6,978 bases of DNA from Oscillospiraceae bacterium (GCA_028705905.1 JAQWCP010000077.1:1-6978); one strand, 5' to 3'. Shown: positions 1 through 5,818, counted from the first letter of the stretch. The notes: generated by a model from the sequence alone, not told the origin. Translations and numbers: made by a program.

Positions 1-203
1 TGTTCCTCATCCTCCCCAAATAATTCATCTAATGATTTTCCAAGTACTCCGCAGATGGACCTGCAAAGCTTAATTGTCGGATTATAATCTCCCTGCTCGA
101 TTGCATTCATCGTCTGTCTCGAAATACCTACTTTTTCTGCAAGCTTCTTCTGCGTCATATCCAGCCGAGCCCTCGCAACCTTGATTGGTATATTGCGTGC
201 CAT
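1..203 (-). CDS. Small XRE-family helix-turn-helix transcriptional regulator (3' end outside window)
   Basis: Reading leftward from an ATG at 203-201 gives an open frame of 67 codons that leaves the window without a stop. The protein begins MARNIPIKVARARLDMTQKK. It contains a Cro/C1-type helix-turn-helix over roughly residues 7-60: the TQKKLAEKVGISRQTMNAIE stretch is the HTH core, followed by GDYNPTIKLC and a terminal LDELFGEDEE. Small regulators of about 65-75 residues ending in LDELF are very common in Firmicutes and usually bind DNA as dimers, so only a few residues are probably missing. The start is supported by a Shine-Dalgarno AGAGGTGA at 216-209, 5 nt from the ATG, and by a good promoter upstream. 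The gene is divergent from the penicillin-binding protein gene. Its target is not known; a palindrome over its own -35 box suggests autoregulation, which is inference. Confidence 0.88.
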   Translation of the reverse strand, partial: MARNIPIKVARARLDMTQKKLAEKVGISRQTMNAIEQGDYNPTIKLCRSICGVLGKSLDELFGEDEE

Positions 204-233
204 GAACATCACCTCTTCTTTATTTATAATATT

Positions 234-262
234 AACATAGCACTGATATTACAATGTGTCAA
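234..262 (-). promoter_or_regulatory. Sigma-A type promoter of the XRE regulator
   Basis: Read on the minus strand, a perfect -35 TTGACA (262-257) is followed by a 17-nt spacer and a -10 TATGTT (239-234). It lies about 30 nt upstream of the regulator's ATG and just ahead of its ribosome binding site. The box quality and ideal spacing make this the most credible promoter in the window. Confidence 0.75.
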
Positions 263-274
263 GTATACACGACA
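257..274. promoter_or_regulatory. 18-bp dyad TGTC-NN-GTATAC-NN-GACA over the -35 box, candidate operator
   Basis: The sequence TGTCAAGTATACACGACA is symmetric at 14 of 18 positions: TGTC and GACA arms around a GTATAC core. It includes the -35 hexamer of the regulator promoter. A symmetric site of this size fits binding by a dimeric XRE-type repressor, and the position would block RNA polymerase. That the neighbouring regulator binds here is inference. Confidence 0.5.
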
Positions 275-334
275 TTTATATCTTAATATTTTACAAAAAG
301 ACGCAATAGAGCGAAATGTGGGGAGAAATAGAAT

Positions 335-349
335 CTAGTGTCACACTAG
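335..349. promoter_or_regulatory. Perfect 15-bp palindrome, candidate operator upstream of the PBP gene
   Basis: CTAGTGT-C-ACACTAG is a perfect 7-bp inverted repeat around a single central base. It lies about 47 bp upstream of the candidate -10 of the penicillin-binding protein gene, within the divergent intergenic region. The stem is too short and the loop too small for an RNA hairpin, so a protein-binding site on DNA is more likely. I cannot assign it to a regulator family; it does not match the TACA-NN-TGTA core of BlaI/MecI operators. Confidence 0.45.
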
Positions 350-395
350 CAGCAGAAAGGAATATAGAGATGATAAAAGGCCGGAATTGTGTTAG

Positions 396-401
396 TATAA
401 T
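396..401 (+). promoter_or_regulatory. Candidate -10 box of the PBP gene
   Basis: A perfect TATAAT lies 30 nt upstream of the ATG at 432. The region 16-18 nt further upstream (around 372-379, GATAAAAG) has no good -35 hexamer, and there is no TG extension. If this promoter is used it is likely weak or activator-dependent. Confidence 0.45.
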
Positions 402-431
402 GTATAAATGAAAAGAACCAGGAGGGGAAGT

Positions 432-1157
432 ATGGATAGAATGAAAAACAAAGGGAAAATGAAAATTATTGTCCTGACAATTGCAGCTGCAGCCATAGTG
501 ATTGCCGCAGTGGCAGGCATTGTACTTTTTCTAAACAAGGAGAAGTCCAATCCGGAGGAGGTGGCAAAGCAGTATTTCAAGCTTCTGTCCGCTGGAAAAT
601 ATGAGGAAATGTACCAGCTTCTTGATGCAGACACGAAAAAAAATGTATCTGAGGAGACATATACGGAACGAAACCGGAACATTTATGAAGGAATCGAGGC
701 TGCCAATATCAAAGCAACAGTCACGGCAGATGAGAAGCGAAAAAACGATAAAAAAGAAAGCGTTTCATATCAAATGAAGATGGACACCAGTGCGGGAGAA
801 GTATCTTTTGATAATGAGATGGAGTTGAAAAAAGATGAGGACGGTATCTACAGAGTAGTGTGGTCTTCTTCGGATATCTTCCCGGAACTGGGAGAGAATG
901 AAAAGGTCAGAATCAGCAACACAGAGGCCCGGCGTGGCCAGCTTTATGATCGCAACAATGTGGCACTGACCCAGGAGGGAATTGTGGCACAGGTTGGTCT
1001 GATTCCGGGTAAGATGGAGGCGAATCATCAGGATGCACTGGCACAGATCGGCTCCATTCTGGGTGTGGATCCGGCAGATATTGAGGCGAGTCTGAGTGCT
1101 TCCTATGTCTTGCATAAACTGCCTGAGCCGGTCTTCAAAAGTAGCCGGTTCTTTTGA
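432..1157 (+). CDS. N-terminal part of a MecA-type class B penicillin-binding protein, 3'-truncated at a junction
   Basis: The start at 432 is chosen because AGGAGGGG (420-427) sits just upstream of it; an in-frame ATG at 408 has no such site. The 241-residue reading frame has a short basic N-terminus, one membrane anchor (residues about 11-34, rich in Ala/Ile/Val), then an NTF2-like MecA_N domain (about 40-157, starting NPEEVAKQYFKLLSAGKYEE). The beginning of the PBP dimerisation domain follows, marked by RGQLYDRNNVAL (about 168-179). Such proteins cross-link cell-wall peptides outside the membrane and are usually about 650-700 residues. Homology ends at ASYV (residues 223-226, about 1109). 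The last 15 residues (LHKLPEPVFKSSRFF) are antisense S1-gene sequence, not PBP. The whole transpeptidase domain with its SxxK, SxN and KTG motifs is absent, so this piece cannot be an active enzyme. Family assignment is from motifs seen; the cause of truncation is discussed under the junction. Confidence 0.82.
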   Translation: MDRMKNKGKMKIIVLTIAAAAIVIAAVAGIVLFLNKEKSNPEEVAKQYFKLLSAGKYEEMYQLLDADTKKNVSEETYTERNRNIYEGIEAANIKATVTADEKRKNDKKESVSYQMKMDTSAGEVSFDNEMELKKDEDGIYRVVWSSSDIFPELGENEKVRISNTEARRGQLYDRNNVALTQEGIVAQVGLIPGKMEANHQDALAQIGSILGVDPADIEASLSASYVLHKLPEPVFKSSRFF

Positions 1158-1502
1158 TGCCGTCTGCTTTGGTGCATATGCTGCACGAGACTGCGGCCGC
1201 GGGGCACCACCAGCAGGAGGATGACCGCCATTTGCCGGACGCCCTGTATTAGCAGGCCGGGGCGGCGGATCCATCGCCTTTTTGATTGATAAATTGATAC
1301 GGTTATTGTCGTCAATGCCCAACACCTTAACCTGTATCGTTTGTCCCTCTTTGAGATGATCCCGTATGTCATTGACATAGGTATAGGCAATTTCAGAAAT
1401 ATGCACCAGACCTGTTTTTCCATCTGGGAATGATACAAAAGCACCAAATTTTGTAATTCCTGTTACTTTGCCATCGAGAACTGCACCAACACCGAACTCC
1501 AT
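765..1502 (-). CDS. yabR: S1 RNA-binding domain protein (YabR-like), genuine only over about 1107-1502
   Basis: From the ATG at 1502 the first 74 or so residues form a textbook S1 OB-fold: VGAVLDGKVTGITKFGAFVS, then GLVHISEIA, then VKVLGIDDNNRINLSIKKA. A flexible Pro/Gly/Arg-rich linker follows (about 78-118), then the conserved tail start TFEDRLRQFMQD (121-132). Family members have a short basic tail after this point. Here the frame instead runs 113 codons into antisense PBP sequence, so residues 133-245 are artefactual and the true C-terminus is missing. S1 proteins bind RNA, often at the ribosome. The gene follows divIC by 41 nt, as yabR does in Bacillus. Purine-rich AAGGAGG plus a nearer AGG precede the ATG. 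In Bacillus spoIIE lies beyond this gene; the junction removes whatever followed here. Confidence 0.82.
   Translation of the reverse strand: MEFGVGAVLDGKVTGITKFGAFVSFPDGKTGLVHISEIAYTYVNDIRDHLKEGQTIQVKVLGIDDNNRINLSIKKAMDPPPRPANTGRPANGGHPPAGGAPRPQSRAAYAPKQTASKEPATFEDRLRQFMQDIGSTQTRLNICRIHTQNGADLCQCILMIRLHLTRNQTNLCHNSLLGQCHIVAIIKLATPGLCVADSDLFILSQFREDIRRRPHYSVDTVLIFFQLHLIIKRYFSRTGVHLHLI
1104..1112. other. Chimeric junction: two convergent genes joined mid-gene
   Basis: On the plus strand the PBP frame reads sensibly up to ASYV (codons to about 1109). On the minus strand the S1 protein reads sensibly down to RLRQFMQD (codons to about 1107). Beyond these points each frame enters the other gene's antisense strand and loses family resemblance. 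The GTC at 1107-1109 fits both genes (Val in one, Asp in the other), so up to 3 bp of microhomology is possible. No repeat, insertion sequence or attachment-site-like sequence was seen around it. The best explanations are an assembly or cloning chimera, or an illegitimate-recombination breakpoint. Confidence 0.75.
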
Positions 1503-1543
1503 ACTCTAAGCCTTTTCCTCCTTAACTTCCTATCCTCGAAAGT

Positions 1544-1822
1544 TTAATTGCTGATATCAATAAAAATCTTCTCCCCCGGCAGAACAAGACCCAATTTTTC
1601 CCGTGCGATTTTCTCCAGCAGCGCAGGGTCATCGCTGCTTTCGATGTCGCTTTGTAAATCGGTGTTTTTTTGCCTCAACTCTGCTACTTGCTCTGTCAGA
1701 TCTGCCTCTTGTACTTGGGCAGATGCAATCTGATCCCGCAACGTCAGAAGAGAGACCGCCATATAAACCAGTAGTATCAAAACAATCAGTTTCGTTGGGA
1801 ATCCCGCTCGTTTGAATTTCAT
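1544..1822 (-). CDS. divIC: Septum formation initiator, DivIC/FtsB family
   Basis: A 92-residue bitopic membrane protein: a short basic cytoplasmic N-terminus (MKFKRAGFPTK), one membrane helix (about 12-28), then an extracytoplasmic coiled coil (about 30-65, with heptad-like LTEQVAELRQKNTDLQSDIE). The family C-terminal signature REKLGLVLPGEKIF is at about 74-87. DivIC forms a divisome complex with DivIB and FtsL and helps activate septal wall synthesis. The size is normal for the family. The start at 1822 has AGGAGG in AAAGGAGGCGGAGAGC just upstream. The upstream yabQ frame overlaps the first 194 nt in a different register; the gene itself looks intact. Confidence 0.9.
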   Translation of the reverse strand: MKFKRAGFPTKLIVLILLVYMAVSLLTLRDQIASAQVQEADLTEQVAELRQKNTDLQSDIESSDDPALLEKIAREKLGLVLPGEKIFIDISN

Positions 1823-2312
1823 GCTCTCCGCCTCCTTTGTCTGGACAGATGCTCTTGTTGGAAGTGTCCACTTTTCTTGTTATCCGTTTCATTTTATACC
1901 ATCTGCCCCAAGAAAGAAAGACATTTTTTAATTTTTCTTGAATTTTTTTCAATATGCACCAGATCCAAACGAGAGGACGGGTTAAAATGTGGAATATCAG
2001 CCCCATGAAATCTGCAACTTTATAGCCCAAAAACAGCACCAGACGGCTGAACAGTAAAAAATGGACTCCAACCCCCAGTGCCACGCCCAATAGAATATAA
2101 ATGCGAATCTGACCGTTTCCGGTTATGAGCGCATAGAAAACCAATGCTGGGATGGAGACCATCCAGAAGAGAAAATCAAATACCCCAGACAACGTCCTGC
2201 GGCGGCAGCGCACGCGCAAAATCCGCAGCACATCGTACAATACTCCGATACAGCAGCCCAAGGCCAACGAGCCCAACAATGAAACGGCCTGTTCTCCAAC
2301 TGAAATTTCCAT
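1629..2312 (-). CDS. yabQ: Spore cortex assembly protein YabQ, with an unusually long 3' extension into divIC
   Basis: The first 150 or so residues have YabQ features: a start with SVGEQAVSLLGSLALGCCIG, the LYDVLRILR motif after the first membrane helix, and further hydrophobic segments at about 47-64, 70-90 and 92-117. A basic stretch follows (LKKIQEKLKNVFLSWGRWYK). YabQ is a membrane protein needed for cortex formation in Bacillus subtilis spores. The ATG at 2312 lies 3 nt after the yabP stop with no strong ribosome binding site, so translational coupling is likely. The frame does not stop before divIC. It reads through the divIC ribosome binding site and 194 nt of divIC, giving 227 residues and a hydrophilic C-terminus (about 150-227) that looks like an out-of-frame shadow. 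Either the overlap is real or a stop was lost through an indel near the 3' end. The N-terminal part is secure; the C-terminus is not. Confidence 0.85.
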   Translation of the reverse strand: MEISVGEQAVSLLGSLALGCCIGVLYDVLRILRVRCRRRTLSGVFDFLFWMVSIPALVFYALITGNGQIRIYILLGVALGVGVHFLLFSRLVLFLGYKVADFMGLIFHILTRPLVWIWCILKKIQEKLKNVFLSWGRWYKMKRITRKVDTSNKSICPDKGGGEHEIQTSGIPNETDCFDTTGLYGGLSSDVAGSDCICPSTRGRSDRASSRVEAKKHRFTKRHRKQR

Positions 2313-2315
2313 TAT

Positions 2316-2612
2316 TTATCGGAACAGGCGGGAAAAGATACCGCCGCTCTCCCGTCGCTGTGCCTCATACATCAAAGCGTCGATGGTCCCTTCTACACTT
2401 AACTCTCCTCCATCTAAGCTCAATTTGTCAATGTGCAGTCCACTCCCTCGGACCACCAGCGTCCCTTTCACTGTGTACATCACAATTGCCGACTCGTCGA
2501 AGCTCTCCACATCTTCCACACCGGAAACCGTAAGCCGTTCCCGTTCGTCCAAGCTCAAACGATGCGCCATATCCAAACGCACCTTCTTCTCTTCATATGC
2601 CAAGTGTACCAC
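2316..2612 (-). CDS. yabP: Sporulation protein YabP
   Basis: A 98-residue protein with the YabP core: LDERERLTVSGVEDVESFDE, then IVMYTVKGTLVVRGSGLHID, then KLSLDGGELSVEGTIDALMY. The family is a small beta-rich protein made in the mother cell and needed for spore coat and cortex assembly (known from Bacillus subtilis). The start is GTG at 2612-2610: an in-frame TGA lies six codons upstream, and GGAAAGGA sits directly before the GTG. The next Met is residue 15, which would still leave the core intact. The stop is 3 nt before yabQ, the standard yabP-yabQ pair. The basic C-terminus (QRRESGGIFSRLFR) ends just after the conserved core. Confidence 0.9.
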   Translation of the reverse strand: MVHLAYEEKKVRLDMAHRLSLDERERLTVSGVEDVESFDESAIVMYTVKGTLVVRGSGLHIDKLSLDGGELSVEGTIDALMYEAQRRESGGIFSRLFR

Positions 2613-2619
2613 TTCCTTT

Positions 2620-2647
2620 CCGTTTTTTCATGTATATGAAAAAATGG
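2620..2647 (-). promoter_or_regulatory. AT-rich 12-bp inverted repeat just before the yabP ribosome binding site
   Basis: Two 12-nt arms (2620-2631 and 2636-2647) pair around a 4-nt loop with a single mismatch in the yabP-sense transcript. The arms are mostly A/T, and the 3' arm abuts the GGAAAGGA ribosome binding site of yabP. It could fold in mRNA and modulate yabP translation. It lacks a GC-rich stem followed by a U-tract, so it is not a typical terminator. The function is inferred. Confidence 0.35.
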
Positions 2648-2676
2648 AAAAAGGTATGTCCAAGGGACAAGATGTT

Positions 2677-2925
2677 TTATTGCGCCGTTTCTTCCTGATA
2701 CATGGCTGGCGCATCATTTTTCCCTGCATGTTCTAACAGAGAAACCACCTTCACACATAGTATTCGCTCTCCAAAACGAATTTCAAGACGGTCTCCCACT
2801 TTTACATCATAAGACGCTTTGACCGGTTTTCCATTGGCGCTCACCCGCCCAGCAGCGCACGCCTCACTTGCAACCGTCCGACGTTTGATGAGACGGGACA
2901 CTTTGAGATATTTATCCAATCGCAT
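2677..2925 (-). CDS. rqcP: S4-domain ribosome quality control factor RqcP (YabO/Hsp15-like)
   Basis: An 82-residue protein made almost entirely of an S4 RNA-binding domain: MRLDKYLKVSRLIKRRTVAS at the N-terminus, then GRVSANGKPVKASYDVKVGD and RLEIRFGERILCVKV. This is the signature of RqcP (formerly YabO), which binds stalled 50S subunits with RqcH and supports alanine tailing of unfinished peptides. The length is normal (about 80-90). The start at 2925 has GGAGGGAG 8 nt upstream. Its place between hup and yabP is common in Clostridia; in Bacillus it lies directly between mazG (yabN) and yabP. Confidence 0.9.
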   Translation of the reverse strand: MRLDKYLKVSRLIKRRTVASEACAAGRVSANGKPVKASYDVKVGDRLEIRFGERILCVKVVSLLEHAGKNDAPAMYQEETAQ

Positions 2926-2953
2926 GGCTTTGCTCCCTCCGATGAAATGCGGA

Positions 2954-2975
2954 AAGAGGGCTCGAAAGCCCTCTT
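2954..2975 (-). terminator. Stable hairpin with UUCG tetraloop between hup and rqcP
   Basis: In the minus-strand transcript AAGAGGGCU and AGCCCUCUU form a perfect 9-bp stem closed by a UUCG loop, 22 nt after the hup stop codon. Only UUUCC follows, not a long U-tract, so it is a weak or partial terminator at best. A role in reducing read-through or in protecting the 3' end of the usually abundant hup mRNA fits its place. The structure is seen; the role is inference. Confidence 0.55.
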
Positions 2976-2997
2976 CTGATGCATTGCTTTACGCGCA

Positions 2998-3273
2998 TTA
3001 CTTACAAATTGCTTCTTTTAGTACTTTGCCCGGTTTAAAGACAGGTACCTGAGAGGGTGGAATCTCGATGCTCTCTTTCGTCTTGGGATTCCGCCCCAAT
3101 CTTGCTGCTCTTTTCTTCACTTCAAAGGCGCCAAATCCCACCAGCTGCACCTTTTCGCCCCCAACCAAGGCTTCTACAATGGTGTCGATGGCCGCGTTGA
3201 GCGCACGCTCTGTGTCTTTCTTGGTAAGGCCGGCTTTTTCCGATGCCGCATTGACTAATTCCGCTTTGTTCAT
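2998..3273 (-). CDS. hup: DNA-binding protein HU
   Basis: A 91-residue HU/IHF-family protein: MNKAELVNAASEKAGLTKKD at the N-terminus, then GGEKVQLVGFGAFEVKKRAA and the signature arm GRNPKTKESIEIP, ending VPVFKPGKVLKEAICK. HU dimers bend and compact DNA in the nucleoid with little sequence preference. Length and all family blocks are normal, including the PxxxVPxFKPGK end. A strong AGGAGG (3283-3288 region) precedes the ATG at 3273. It sits 100 nt after mazG and 72 nt before rqcP, with a hairpin behind it, which suggests it can be expressed as a separate unit. I did not find a convincing promoter in the 100-nt gap. Confidence 0.96.
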   Translation of the reverse strand: MNKAELVNAASEKAGLTKKDTERALNAAIDTIVEALVGGEKVQLVGFGAFEVKKRAARLGRNPKTKESIEIPPSQVPVFKPGKVLKEAICK

Positions 3274-3373
3274 CTATTCAGTCCTCCTGCTCTTTTTTGG
3301 CCACCGGACGGTAGCTTTTATCTTGCTTAAAAAAGACACAAACCAGGGCACAGCCTGCAACCTGATGCCTTTA

Positions 3374-4162
3374 TTAAGACTTTTTGGCTCGCTCCCACAA
3401 GGCATCCATTTCCGAAAGAGACATCTCTTCCAATATCATGCCCGATGCGTGTGCTGCCTCTTCCACATTCTGAAAGCGGGAAATAAATTTATCACATGCC
3501 TGTCCCAAAGCTTTTTCCGGGTCAACTTCTAAAAATCGCGCTACATTCACCACCGAAAACAACAAATCGCCCAGCTCTTCTTCGATATTGCCATTCTGGC
3601 CCATTGCCTGCTGTAACTCCATGGTTTCTTCTTTCAGCTTGTCCATCGCGCCGGAAATGTCCGGCCAGTCAAATCCCACCTTCTTTGCTTTGTTTTGGAT
3701 TTTTTCCGCCCGCCACAGAGCAGGCAGACTTCTTGCAACAGAATCCATAGCCGATGCATGGGTACTTTGCCCCTTTTCCTGGCGCTTGATGTCATCCCAA
3801 TTTCGCATGACATCCCCCGAACCGGAAACCTGAATGTACCCAAACACATGGGGGTGCCGGCCGATTAATTTTCTGCATGTACCATCTGCCACGTCATCCA
3901 AATGAAACCGGCCTGCCTCTTCTTCAATGGCGGCATGAAAGATGACCTGTGTCAATACATCTCCCAGTTCTTCTTTTAAATGATCTGAATCGTTCTCATC
4001 AATGGCTTCCACCGCTTCATACGCTTCCTCCAAAAAGTTGCGGCGAATGCTTTCGTGTGTCTGCTCTTGGTCCCAAGGACAGCCCTGTTCAGAACGAAGC
4101 AAATGAATGATCTGCTTAAGATCTTCTATTGTATAATGATCTTTATATGCAAAATTTATCAT
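3374..4162 (-). CDS. mazG: Nucleoside triphosphate pyrophosphohydrolase MazG
   Basis: A 262-residue protein with two MazG all-alpha domains. The first has the GCPWDQEQTHESIRRNFLEE signature (about 27-46), the EEAYE metal-binding motif and KEELGDVLTQVIFHA. The second has KEETMELQQA and EEELGDLLFSVVNVARFLEV (about 178-214). KVGFDWP precedes the second domain, as in family members. MazG hydrolyses NTPs to NMP and pyrophosphate using Mg2+, clearing abnormal nucleotides; in Escherichia coli it also affects ppGpp levels. The length is typical of the E. coli-type two-domain protein. In Bacillus the homologue YabN carries an extra N-terminal methylase domain, which is absent here. AGAGGAAG precedes the ATG, and the gene starts 27 nt after spoVB, so co-transcription is likely. 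Confidence 0.95.
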   Translation of the reverse strand: MINFAYKDHYTIEDLKQIIHLLRSEQGCPWDQEQTHESIRRNFLEEAYEAVEAIDENDSDHLKEELGDVLTQVIFHAAIEEEAGRFHLDDVADGTCRKLIGRHPHVFGYIQVSGSGDVMRNWDDIKRQEKGQSTHASAMDSVARSLPALWRAEKIQNKAKKVGFDWPDISGAMDKLKEETMELQQAMGQNGNIEEELGDLLFSVVNVARFLEVDPEKALGQACDKFISRFQNVEEAAHASGMILEEMSLSEMDALWERAKKS

Positions 4163-4189
4163 AGTTTTTCTTCCTCTGCAAGTATTTCT

Positions 4190-5818
4190 TTATTGAATAT
4201 GCAAAATTCTTGCAATTTTTTCTCCTTTTGGCATCAAACTTAAGTCTTCTTTGGAGATGATATGCATTTTCACGACTAAAATGGCATAAACAACTATGCC
4301 AATGAACATCGCGCCCAGTACAGATATCCCGTTTGCCATCAGTGCATGGCTGGAACGGAAGAGACTTCCCACACCCGCATGTAAAATCTGGTAGGACCCC
4401 CAAGCGGCAACGCCCATCAAACAGGCGGCGATGGCAGGCATTAAAAATGTACGGCGCAGACTGGGTCGTTTTGGTAAAATACGCAAGACAATAAAAAAGT
4501 TTAAAATAGCAATCAAGGCAAAGCAAAGAAGCGTGCCGATGGGTGCGCCTTGGATGTTGATATCCGGATTTCCAACCAGAATCCAGTTGGTCGCAATTTT
4601 CACAACGCCGCCCGCCAGCATCGTCAAAATCGGGATGTTGACCATTCCATGGGCCTGTAAAATAGAGTTTGACAGCAGCATCAAACAGACGAAAATGGAA
4701 GCGATGCCCAAAACAGCCAAAAGTGGCGCGCCCACTGCCGCCTCTTCCTGTTTCAGTGGATAGACAAGGTTCATAATCGGACCGGAAAGGACACAGAGAC
4801 CAATCCCCGCGGGAAATGCCAACAAGGCCGTGATGCGCATGGCAGAGCTGACAATTTGGTTCACGCCTTTTCCATCCTGTTTTGCCAAACAAGCCGCAAC
4901 CGCAGGAATGACGCTGACGGTAATCGGTACAATAAAGGAAGATGGCAAATTATAAAGATTCATGGTATTAAAATATGCGCCATAATGCCAGCTGGCAACT
5001 TTTTCGGTGAATCCAACTGCGTCTTGCAACCGCATGAGAATCAACTTATTGTCTACCAAGGTGATAATGCTCATGACAGACGAGCCCAATGTAATGGGGA
5101 TGCCCAAACGCAAAATGCTCTTTAAAATCGATTGGCGGGAATGGGGCAAGTCCTGCGTCATCGGCAATCTTTGCCGGTATGTCTTTGCATAATTCCAAAC
5201 GAGATAAAATAGAGCCAGCGCCGTTCCTACTGTGACACCTAGAATTGCACCACCGGCAGAATGTGCTTCGTCATAACCGGTTTGGATCATGACCACCACT
5301 AAAATCAACCCGATACACAACTTGCACAATGCCTCAATGACTTGGGAAATGGCCGTTGGCATCATCTGTGTTTGTCCTTGGGTATAGCCACGAAACGCAG
5401 ACATACAACATACGCACACAACAGCAGGGGATAGTGCTTTAATGGCATACCAGGCTTGGGAATTGTCCATAAGTCCCGCCAATTGCTGCGGAAAAAAGAA
5501 CATCAAAAGCGTACCTATGCTGCCTATGACAAAAAATGTTGCCAGCGCCACCCGGAACATCCTGCGTTTTTGGTTATGCCGCCCCAACGTATTGGCTTCG
5601 GAAACCAATTTGGACAGAGCCAGGGGCAACCCAGCCGTTGAAATGGTCAGCAGCACCGAATAGATGTTGTATGCTGTACCAAAATAGCCCATGCCGGTCC
5701 CGCTGAGCATATTCCCCAGCGGAATTTTATACAGCGCACCAATGATTTTTACGATGGCAACCGCAGCCGCCAATGTGGCAGCGCCCCCTAAAAAAGTTTG
5801 TTTTTTTGCTTTCGCCAA
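4190..5818 (-). CDS. spoVB: SpoVB/YabM-family MOP flippase (polysaccharide or lipid-linked precursor transporter), TTG start
   Basis: A 542-residue, very hydrophobic protein with about 14 predicted membrane helices. The N-terminal AKAKKQTFLGGAATLAAAVA and the following IVKIIGALYKIPLGNML are typical of SpoVB-like members. The block ALSPAVVCVCCMSAFRGYTQ, then MPTAISQVIE, is the family signature. The MOP superfamily (including MurJ) moves lipid-linked sugars across the membrane; SpoVB in Bacillus is needed for cortex synthesis. The start is TTG at 5818-5816: an in-frame TGA lies three codons upstream, GGAGAGGA is 9 nt away, and the protein then begins exactly where family members do. A nearby ATG is in another frame. 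Clostridia carry several paralogues, so the choice between SpoVB and YabM is less sure than the family. Confidence 0.9.
   Translation of the reverse strand: MAKAKKQTFLGGAATLAAAVAIVKIIGALYKIPLGNMLSGTGMGYFGTAYNIYSVLLTISTAGLPLALSKLVSEANTLGRHNQKRRMFRVALATFFVIGSIGTLLMFFFPQQLAGLMDNSQAWYAIKALSPAVVCVCCMSAFRGYTQGQTQMMPTAISQVIEALCKLCIGLILVVVMIQTGYDEAHSAGGAILGVTVGTALALFYLVWNYAKTYRQRLPMTQDLPHSRQSILKSILRLGIPITLGSSVMSIITLVDNKLILMRLQDAVGFTEKVASWHYGAYFNTMNLYNLPSSFIVPITVSVIPAVAACLAKQDGKGVNQIVSSAMRITALLAFPAGIGLCVLSGPIMNLVYPLKQEEAAVGAPLLAVLGIASIFVCLMLLSNSILQAHGMVNIPILTMLAGGVVKIATNWILVGNPDINIQGAPIGTLLCFALIAILNFFIVLRILPKRPSLRRTFLMPAIAACLMGVAAWGSYQILHAGVGSLFRSSHALMANGISVLGAMFIGIVVYAILVVKMHIISKEDLSLMPKGEKIARILHIQ

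Noticed and set aside
1..431. Toxin-antitoxin or phage-repressor module around the XRE regulator
   Set aside because: No partner toxin or phage gene is visible; the only neighbour seen is a divergent penicillin-binding protein gene.
392..682. 96-codon minus-strand frame opposite the start of the PBP gene
   Set aside because: It is antisense to the well-supported PBP N-terminus, and its Ser/Phe-rich content is typical of a reverse-strand shadow.
1060..1200. Mobile element or attachment site at the gene junction
   Set aside because: No terminal inverted repeats, direct target duplication, tRNA end or integrase was seen near the junction.
2630..2638. CATATACAT on the minus strand resembling a sigma-E -10 element upstream of yabP
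   Set aside because: No convincing sigma-E -35 at the right distance, and the bases are part of the A/T-rich inverted repeat; too weak to call.
2152..2736. 194-codon plus-strand open frame opposite yabQ, yabP and rqcP
   Set aside because: It lies antisense to three well-supported genes, has no recognisable domain and no convincing ribosome binding site; it is a by-product of codon use on the other strand.
4143..4892. 249-codon minus-strand frame inside the flippase gene
   Set aside because: It is in another register of the spoVB-like gene, rich in Cys, His and Arg in a way typical of out-of-frame translation.
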